From positions 1 through 5,428 of the forward strand of contig CALBDV010000798.1 in NCBI GenBank assembly GCA_937927565.1: 5,428 nt of DNA, given 5' to 3'. Of this stretch, positions 1-4,634 are shown in pieces. Under the pieces are notes generated by a model that was not told where the DNA came from, made no database searches, and was given only the letters and a program-made list of their open reading frames with translations. This DNA is from an uncultured Holophagales bacterium (GTDB taxonomy: Bacteria; Acidobacteriota; Thermoanaerobaculia; UBA5066). The position numbers and the translations under genes are program-made. Position 1 is the first letter of the stretch. Every line of letters begins with the position of its first letter.

Positions 1-920
1 ACGCCGCCGATCGGGTCGACGAGGGTCAATGCGAGGCCCGCCTCGTTCGCGACGACCCGCGCCGCCGCCGGAGGGAACTGCGGCTCGGTGAAGAGTCGGC
101 CGAGCTCGCCGCGCCGCCCTTCCACGACGAGGGCCTTCAGCTCGCGCGGAGACGGCTCGCGCCCGGGTACGGGTTCGATCGAGGCAGCCTCGACGAGGCC
201 GTAGCGGTCCGCGAAGTAGACCCAGGCCCGATGGGCCGACACGAACTTCTTCCCTCGAAGCGGTGCCAGCGTCACGGCCAGCTCCCGGTCGAGGGCCGCG
301 TAGGCGTCTGCCGTCTCCCGCGCGCGACGTCGATAGTCGTCGGCGTGGATCGGGTCGACGGCGGCGAGCGCCTCTGCGAGCGGCGCGAGGCTCCGGGCCG
401 CAAGGACCGGCGAGAGCCACCAGTGGGGGTCTTCTCCCAGCACGCCGTGCGCGTGGCCTTCGTGCCCCTCCTCTTCCGGATGCTCTTCGCAGTCGACACC
501 GCCCGCCGGACCGTGGTCGTGTCCTTCGTGAGCGTGGGCAGACTTCTCCTCGTGAGCGTCCGGCCCGATCCCGAGCGACGCCGCGGCGTCGTGGACGAGC
601 GCGTTCGAGGCGCACGCCGCGAGAACCCTGCGCATCCAGTCGTCGTAGCCCGCCCCCGCGACGACGACGAGCCTCGCTCCGGCGAGCTTCCTGAGGTCGG
701 AAGGCTCCGGCTCGAAGACGTGGGGCGAGGTTCCGGGCGGGATGACGATCCGCACCGTCCAGCCGGGCCCGGCCACGCTTCGAAGGAGGTCTGCGAGAGG
801 TGCGATCGTCGCGACGGCCACGGGCCGCCCGTCCGCCAGGGGCCTTTCCCCGCCGGCACATCCCGAGAGGAGAGCGACCAGAAGGACCGGCGCGAGGAAG
901 CCGCCAGGCAGGCGCTCCAT
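1..920 (-). CDS. znuA: Zinc/manganese ABC transporter substrate-binding lipoprotein, ZnuA/TroA family (C-terminus cut by window edge)
   Basis: Seen: 306 residues from ATG at 920; the frame is still open at the left edge. Residues 4-21 form a short hydrophobic leader ending in a lipobox, LLSGC, with Cys21 as the probable lipidated residue, so the protein is likely exported and membrane anchored. Cluster A-1/SBP_bac_9 landmarks follow: TSPHVFEP with His67, GEDPHWWLSP with His166, SAHRAWVYFADRYGL with His230, and LVDPIGG with Asp302, which match the metal ligands of the family. Between the first two ligands, residues 123-158 hold nine His plus many Asp/Glu, the His-rich loop typical of zinc rather than manganese binders. 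Known: such proteins deliver the metal to a ZnuB/ZnuC-type permease and ATPase; those genes are not in view and may lie beyond position 1. Start choice: no other ATG/GTG/TTG in frame back to the divergent gene, and GGAG at 929-932 sits 8 nt upstream. Probably 20-40 C-terminal residues are missing. Zinc specificity is inferred. Confidence 0.9.
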   Translation of the reverse strand, partial: MERLPGGFLAPVLLVALLSGCAGGERPLADGRPVAVATIAPLADLLRSVAGPGWTVRIVIPPGTSPHVFEPEPSDLRKLAGARLVVVAGAGYDDWMRRVLAACASNALVHDAAASLGIGPDAHEEKSAHAHEGHDHGPAGGVDCEEHPEEEGHEGHAHGVLGEDPHWWLSPVLAARSLAPLAEALAAVDPIHADDYRRRARETADAYAALDRELAVTLAPLRGKKFVSAHRAWVYFADRYGLVEAASIEPVPGREPSPRELKALVVEGRRGELGRLFTEPQFPPAAARVVANEAGLALTLVDPIGG

Positions 921-940
921 CAGGCCGGCTCCGCCCCTGC

Positions 941-970
941 TTGACCTCGGGAGCCGAATCCGACGATGCT
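941..970 (+). promoter_or_regulatory. Candidate sigma-70-like promoter for the His-rich protein gene
   Basis: TTGACC at 941-946 matches five of six bases of the -35 consensus. A weak -10-like GATGCT lies 18 nt further, at 965-970. This would place transcription start only about 18 nt before the GTG at 995. The 74-bp divergent region (921-994) must hold the control signals of both neighbouring genes. It also contains a small inverted repeat, TCGG-GAG-CCGA at 947-957, overlapping the spacer. I see no convincing Zur-type AT-rich palindrome and no clear promoter for the leftward gene. Weak evidence only. Confidence 0.25.
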
Positions 971-977
971 TCCGTCC

Positions 978-983
978 GAGGAG
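978..983 (+). promoter_or_regulatory. Ribosome binding site deciding the GTG start at 995
   Basis: GAGGAG lies 11 nt before GTG 995. This start is preferred over an upstream in-frame ATG at 800, because the sequence between 800 and 994 translates to Arg/Pro-rich shadow protein that overlaps the start of the divergent lipoprotein gene, while His-rich repeat character begins right after the GTG. Confidence 0.6.
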
Positions 984-994
984 AACGACGCACC

Positions 995-1306
995 GTGGAG
1001 AAAACGCAGGAGCACCCCCACGAACACGGGCCGGGCTGCGGTCATCGGGTCGTTCGTCATGGCGATCACGCGGATTATCTCCACGACGGGCACCTCCACT
1101 CACCCGGCGGCTCCGGCAACGCCGAGCACGTCCTCGAGGTGGACAAGGGGCGGCCCAACGCCTGCGCACCCGTCGAGTGCGCGGCGAAGCACCACCCGGG
1201 CTGCGGGCATCCCGCCATCCCGCACGGCGATCACGTCGACTACCTGGTAGACGGGGCACTCCACCACCTTCACGGGGATCACTGCGACCTTCACGGCACG
1301 CTCTGA
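995..1306 (+). CDS. Small His-rich, Cys-containing protein with duplicated metal-binding-like module
   Basis: Seen: 103 residues from GTG 995 to TGA 1304-1306, with 20 His and 5 Cys (Cys15, 57, 62, 70, 97). Two 25-residue modules, 11-35 and 66-90, share the pattern H-x-PGCGH-x4-HGDH-x-DYL-x-DG-x-LH and match at 17 of 25 positions. A partial third copy, HGDHCDLHG, closes the protein at 93-101. The linker (44-62) holds EHVLEV and a C-x4-C pair. There is no signal peptide or membrane segment, so it is probably cytoplasmic. Context: it diverges from a zinc-type lipoprotein gene with 74 bp between starts. Inferred role: zinc, or possibly nickel or copper, storage, buffering or delivery. I do not recognise a named family with a proven function, although similar HGDH/DYL repeats seem familiar from small uncharacterised bacterial proteins. 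The repeat structure and in-frame His periodicity make chance reading unlikely. Confidence 0.82.
   Translation: MEKTQEHPHEHGPGCGHRVVRHGDHADYLHDGHLHSPGGSGNAEHVLEVDKGRPNACAPVECAAKHHPGCGHPAIPHGDHVDYLVDGALHHLHGDHCDLHGTL
1025..1099 (+). repeat. First copy of the duplicated His/Cys module
   Basis: Encodes residues 11-35 of the His-rich protein: one GCGH, one HGDH, then DYLHDGHLH. It aligns without gaps to the second copy at 1190-1264, with 17 of 25 residues identical, and the similarity is also visible in the DNA (for example the shared GGCGATCACG). This points to an old internal duplication. Confidence 0.8.
1190..1264 (+). repeat. Second copy of the duplicated His/Cys module
   Basis: Encodes residues 66-90 of the His-rich protein: PGCGH, HGDH, DYLVDGALH. 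Compared with the first copy, two His positions (module positions 20 and 23) are replaced by Val and Ala, and two basic Arg are replaced by Pro. It is followed at once by the partial third copy HGDHCDLHG. Confidence 0.8.
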
Positions 1307-1333
1307 CGCCGGCCCTCAGGAAGGCCCGGCGTC
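1305..1333. terminator. Hairpin between convergent genes, candidate bidirectional terminator
   Basis: Arms GACGCCGG (1305-1312) and CCGGCGTC (1326-1333) pair perfectly. After one C/C mismatch, CCT pairs with AGG around the 5-nt loop CAGGA, giving 11 base pairs in 29 nt. The hairpin starts within the TGA of the His-rich gene and runs over the last codons of the leftward amidotransferase gene, so it would form in both transcripts. Neither side has a run of T, so it may only pause polymerase, protect 3' ends, or help Rho-dependent ending. Confidence 0.4.
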
Positions 1334-2290
1334 GCGCCGGAGGGCGAGGGCCCTCGACAGGATCGTCCGGACGGGCTCCTCGAACGTGTACGAAGTGGTG
1401 ATCTGCAGCCGTCGCTCGGCGGCCTCCGAGGCATTCCACGCCTCCAGCGCCTGAAGCCGTTCTTCGAGCCACGCCTCGCTCAGCTGCCGCGACGTCGCGA
1501 TCCTGAGCAGACGCGCCTTCTGCTCGCCGGCGTCGCCGATCTCCGGGTGGTGGTTCACTGCCCAGATCCGGGGGGTCCCGTCGCCGAAGCGCTCCACCTC
1601 GGCCATCGTCATCGCCTCGCCCCGGTCGCCGTCCGGGGTCGCCTCGTGCGCGAGGATCTCGACGTCCGCTTTCCCCGTCGGGAGGATGTCGAAGAGCCGG
1701 CTGTCGAGGACCTGGATCCGCCCTCCTGCGCTCGCGTGGTAGAGCCCCCGGAACCACGCGTGACCCCGGGCCTGGGCCGTCAGGAGATTCGTGACGACGC
1801 CTGCGCTCTTTCCCTTCTCCGGAGAGCGCGCGGCGGCCTCACCGAACCCGGACCAGCGGGCGAGGAGCCCGAAGGTGTGGCAGATGCCGAGGAGAGCGGT
1901 CGAGGGGTTCCTGCGCACGGCGTCGAAAAAGCGCCAGAGCGGGGCCTCCCACGAGGGGTCTTCCCGAATCCCCTGCGCATACGGCGAGACGCCGTCGTTC
2001 TCGCGAGGGTCGAGCGCCCCCGGACCGCCCGTGCCGACGACGAGGGCGAAACGCGACGCCGAGGACGGCACCGCGCCGCCGAGCCTCACGTCGTAGGAGA
2101 CGACACGGACGCCGGGCGTCCCCGGCCCGAGCCGCTTCCTTTCTTCCTGTCCGATCCTCATCAGCCTGTCGACGACGGAGGCGTGCCCGAGGTTCGCGAA
2201 TCCGTGGTGCATGTCGAGCACCGCGACGTCCAGGAAGCTCCTCACGGCCGGCGGTTCGTCGTCCGGCCGGTCCACCCGCGCATAGCTCAC
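1316..2290 (-). CDS. Class I glutamine amidotransferase-like protein (orphan)
   Basis: Seen: 324 residues from GTG 2290. The start of the fold is DVAVLDMHHGFANLG (21-35). An oxyanion-type loop GTGGPGAL lies at 86-93, the nucleophile elbow is GICHTFGLL (135-143) with Cys137, and the second half of the triad is NHHPE (246-250) with His248 and Glu250. The complete Cys-His-Glu set implies an active GATase1 hydrolase releasing ammonia from glutamine, or a related amidase/peptidase use of the fold. About 70 residues follow the triad, rich in charged helices. No synthetase partner is adjacent, so the ammonia acceptor is unknown; the ~80-residue gap between the oxyanion-type loop and the usual N-terminus is normal for stand-alone GuaA-like members. 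Start: GAGGA at 2298-2302 sits 7 nt before the GTG, but the frame is open further upstream (see findings). It lies 86 bp after gpsA on the same strand and is probably its operon partner. Not recognised more precisely. Confidence 0.85.
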   Translation of the reverse strand: MSYARVDRPDDEPPAVRSFLDVAVLDMHHGFANLGHASVVDRLMRIGQEERKRLGPGTPGVRVVSYDVRLGGAVPSSASRFALVVGTGGPGALDPRENDGVSPYAQGIREDPSWEAPLWRFFDAVRRNPSTALLGICHTFGLLARWSGFGEAAARSPEKGKSAGVVTNLLTAQARGHAWFRGLYHASAGGRIQVLDSRLFDILPTGKADVEILAHEATPDGDRGEAMTMAEVERFGDGTPRIWAVNHHPEIGDAGEQKARLLRIATSRQLSEAWLEERLQALEAWNASEAAERRLQITTSYTFEEPVRTILSRALALRRDAGPS

Positions 2291-2362
2291 GCGAGGGTCC
2301 TCGACGACGAACAGCGGAAGGCGGTCGTCGTCGGGGTTTGCGTAGGGTCGAACCGCTCCCCC

Positions 2363-2377
2363 AGCGGCGTGGCCGCT
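2363..2377. other. Short perfect hairpin directly after gpsA
   Basis: AGCGGC (2363-2368) and GCCGCT (2372-2377) are perfect inverted arms around a 3-nt loop. In the leftward transcript the hairpin begins at the last base of the gpsA stop codon, and no T-run follows. It could modulate read-through into the amidotransferase gene or be a chance product of high GC content. Confidence 0.3.
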
Positions 2378-3378
2378 CAGCTCCCCTCCTCTTTCAGAGA
2401 GCGGGTCATCAGGCGCGAGACCGCCTCCCGGGGCGCGAACGCTCCGGACAGGATCGCCGTCACCGTCTCTGAGATCGGCATCTCCACGTCGACGCTCCGT
2501 GCGAGCTCGACGACGGCGCCGGCGGTCGAGACCCCCTCCGCCACCTCGCCGCCGAGCGAGGAGAGCGCGTCCTCCACGCTCCTGCCGGAAGCGAGGGCGA
2601 GTCCGACGCGACGGTTCCGCGAGAGGTCGCCCGTGGCGGTCAGGATGAGATCACCGACCCCCGCGAGCCCCGAGAACGTCTCGGGCAGCCCTCCGAGGCG
2701 CGTTCCGAGCCGGCGGATCTCGGCGAGGGCCCGCGTGAGGAGCGCGGCCCGCGTGTTCTGGCCGAGCTTCAGGCCGTCCACGATCCCCGCCGCGATGGCG
2801 ACGACGTTCTTCGTCGCTCCCGAGATCTCGACGCCGACGACGTCGGTCGAGCGATAGAGCCGTAACGTGGGCGACGCGAGCCCCTTCTGCACCCGGAGTG
2901 CGACGTCGGCGTCCGAGCAGGCGACGACCGCCGCCGCCGGGAGCCCGCGCGCGACCTCGACCGCAAAGGTCGGCCCCGACAGGACCGCGACCGGTACGTC
3001 CGGCCCCAGGATGTCGCGCATCATCTGGGTCGTCCGGCGGTGAGTCCCGATCTCGATACCCTTGGACGCCGAGACGACCGGCACGTTTCCACGAAGGAAG
3101 GCCTCGAGGCGCCTCAGCTCGCTTGCGGTCCACTGGACCGACACGGACCAGAGGATCGCCTCCGCTTCGTCGAACGCCTCCTCGGGGCTCATCGTCGGTT
3201 CGACGAGCGAAGGAAGCGGCTCGGCGCCCGGGAGCGATGGATGGGCGCGAGACCGCGCGATCTCCTCGACGATGTCCGCCCGGTACCCGAGGAGACTCAC
3301 CCCGAGGCCCGCCCTCGCCCCGTGAAGCGCCAGTGCCGTCCCCCAGGCCCCGGTCCCGACGATCGCGATTTTCCTCAC
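2377..3378 (-). CDS. gpsA: NAD(P)H-dependent glycerol-3-phosphate dehydrogenase
   Basis: Cytoplasmic enzyme that reduces dihydroxyacetone phosphate to sn-glycerol 3-phosphate, the backbone for phospholipid synthesis. Seen: 333 residues from GTG 3378, the usual family length. The Rossmann motif GTGAWG is at 8-13, SASKGIE at 103-109, and LSGPTFAVEV at 133-142. The catalytic Lys190 lies in GATKNVVAIAAG, NTRAALLTRALAEIRRLG is at 208-225, and the family signature GLAGVGDLILTATG with SRNRR is at 237-256. Start: GGAGG at 3385-3389, 6 nt upstream, and the GTG overlaps the cinA stop as GTGA, so translation is probably coupled. A longer reading back to 3795 is rejected because it overlaps cinA and translates to Arg/Gly-rich shadow. 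Oddity: the usual small motif with Pro-Ser-Gln/His after strand 4 reads SVSVQW at 78-83 and lacks the proline. Function is otherwise secure. Confidence 0.96.
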   Translation of the reverse strand: MRKIAIVGTGAWGTALALHGARAGLGVSLLGYRADIVEEIARSRAHPSLPGAEPLPSLVEPTMSPEEAFDEAEAILWSVSVQWTASELRRLEAFLRGNVPVVSASKGIEIGTHRRTTQMMRDILGPDVPVAVLSGPTFAVEVARGLPAAAVVACSDADVALRVQKGLASPTLRLYRSTDVVGVEISGATKNVVAIAAGIVDGLKLGQNTRAALLTRALAEIRRLGTRLGGLPETFSGLAGVGDLILTATGDLSRNRRVGLALASGRSVEDALSSLGGEVAEGVSTAGAVVELARSVDVEMPISETVTAILSGAFAPREAVSRLMTRSLKEEGS

Positions 3379-4634
3379 TCCGTTCCTCCCCTCTCCGTCA
3401 GCCAGGCGCGGATCATCCCCAGCGCGGCGGACGTCGTCCAGCGACGCACCATAACGCGGTCGCCCGGGAGTACGAGCCGCTCGTGCCGCCGCGTCCCGTC
3501 GGCGGCATCGAGGGCGAGGTGGACGGTGCCGACCGGCTTGTCCGGTGTGCCGCCTCCGGGCCCCGCGATGCCGGTGACCCCGAGCCCCGCCGTGGCGCCC
3601 AGGCGACGCCGCACCTCCGCGGCCATTCCCCGGGCGACTTCCTCCGAGACGGCACCGTGCGTCTCGAGAATCTTGGCCGGGATCCCGAGGACCTTCGTCT
3701 TCGTCTCGTTCGCGTAGGCCACGGCGCCGCCGAGAAAGTACGCGGAAGACCCCGCGACGTCGGTGATTCGCGCCGCCACCATTCCCCCGGTGCACGACTC
3801 CGCGACCGCGAGCGTCAGCCCGGCATTCCTCAGAAGCGCGCCGACGACCCCTTCGAGCGTCTCGTCGTCCCGCCCGAAGAGGGCCGGGCCGACCGCCGAG
3901 CGGAAGTCCGCCTCCAGGACGTCGAGCGCTCTGCGAGCCTCCGCGAGCGACCCTCTGGCAGCGAAGTGGAGCTGAACTTCGCCCGGGGCCGCGGCGAGAA
4001 TCGTGACGTCACACTCCCGGTGAGCTTCGTAGACGGGCCGGACGAGCTCCTCGACGGCGCTCTCGCCCAGCCCGACGACCTTCAGGACCCGCCGGTGGAG
4101 GCCGGGAGGAGCCCCGCCGCGGGTCAGGAACGGAAGGACGCTCTCGGCGAAGATCGCCTTCATCTCCCACGGCACGCCGGGGAGGAGAACGATCGTCTTC
4201 CCGTCGGCTTCGACGATGTAGCCGGGTGCGGTCCCGCGCCGGTTCGGGAGGACGACGGCCCCCTCGACGACGTCGGCCTGCTTGGCATTCACCTCGGGCA
4301 TCTCGCGCCCGCGCTTGCGGAAACGCTCCCTCAGGCGGTCGAGGATCTCCTCGTCGCGGACGAGCCTTCGCCCGAGGAGCGCCGCCACGGCTTCCTTCGT
4401 CCGGTCGTCCTCCGTCGGCCCAAGCCCGCCGGTGACGCAGAGGAGAGGGGCGCGGGAAAGCGCGAAGGCCAGCTCGGCCAGCAGGTCGTCCCAGCCGTCG
4501 ACCACGCACGCCTTCCTCACGACGCGAATTCCGATCGCCTCCAGCTCGCCCGTCAGGAAGAGGGAGTTCGTGTCGAGGCGCGTCGTCCCCAGGAGCTCGC
4601 TCCCGACGGCGAGGATGGACGCGGTCCGGGTCAC
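3375..4634 (-). CDS. cinA: CinA-type protein: MoCF-like domain fused to NMN deamidase (PncC) domain
   Basis: Seen: 419 residues from GTG 4634, the normal length for full CinA. The N-terminal MoCF/COG1058 domain (about 4-170) shows GSELLGTTRLDTNS (11-24), TGGLGPTEDDRTKEA (68-82), NRRGTAPGY (131-139) and LPGVPWEM (151-158). The C-terminal CinA/PncC domain (about 258-415) shows LAVAESCTGG (275-284) with the conserved Ser280, GGAVAYANETKTKVLGI (302-318), and GVTGIAGPGGGTPDKPVGTV (352-371). Known: the C-terminal domain deamidates nicotinamide mononucleotide to nicotinate mononucleotide for NAD recycling; the N-terminal domain is linked to ADP-ribose-type pyrophosphatase activity in some homologues. 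Start: AGGAGG at 4642-4647 lies 7 nt upstream, and the GTG overlaps the ABC-F stop as GTGA. An ATG 14 codons upstream at 4676 is rejected: it lies inside the ABC-F gene, and the added residues are not family-like. All key motifs are intact. Confidence 0.95.
   Translation of the reverse strand: MTRTASILAVGSELLGTTRLDTNSLFLTGELEAIGIRVVRKACVVDGWDDLLAELAFALSRAPLLCVTGGLGPTEDDRTKEAVAALLGRRLVRDEEILDRLRERFRKRGREMPEVNAKQADVVEGAVVLPNRRGTAPGYIVEADGKTIVLLPGVPWEMKAIFAESVLPFLTRGGAPPGLHRRVLKVVGLGESAVEELVRPVYEAHRECDVTILAAAPGEVQLHFAARGSLAEARRALDVLEADFRSAVGPALFGRDDETLEGVVGALLRNAGLTLAVAESCTGGMVAARITDVAGSSAYFLGGAVAYANETKTKVLGIPAKILETHGAVSEEVARGMAAEVRRRLGATAGLGVTGIAGPGGGTPDKPVGTVHLALDAADGTRRHERLVLPGDRVMVRRWTTSAALGMIRAWLTERGGTE
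3376..3389 (-). promoter_or_regulatory. Strong ribosome binding site and GTG start of gpsA inside the cinA tail
   Basis: GGAGG (3385-3389), a 6-nt spacer, and the GTG at 3376-3378, which forms a GTGA overlap with the cinA stop (3375-3377). The arrangement is the same as at the ABC-F/cinA junction. Confidence 0.8.

Noticed and set aside
231..944. 237-codon plus-strand open frame
   Set aside because: Antisense to the lipoprotein gene, whose lipobox and metal-ligand motifs are clear; no domain seen in this frame.
800..994. 65-codon N-terminal extension of the His-rich protein from ATG 800
   Set aside because: It would run over the first part of the divergent lipoprotein gene and the control region; the residues are Arg/Pro-rich shadow. 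GTG 995 has GAGGAG upstream.
1100..1294. 64-codon minus-strand open frame opposite the His-rich gene
   Set aside because: No motif and no ribosome binding site seen. The plus frame has an internal protein repeat that explains the sequence.
1547..2857. 436-codon plus-strand open frame
   Set aside because: Antisense to the amidotransferase and gpsA; no motif, and composition is typical of a shadow reading.
3379..3795. 139-codon N-terminal extension of gpsA from ATG 3795
   Set aside because: It overlaps cinA in another frame and is Arg/Gly-rich. The GTG at 3378 has a strong ribosome binding site and gives the standard GpsA N-terminus.
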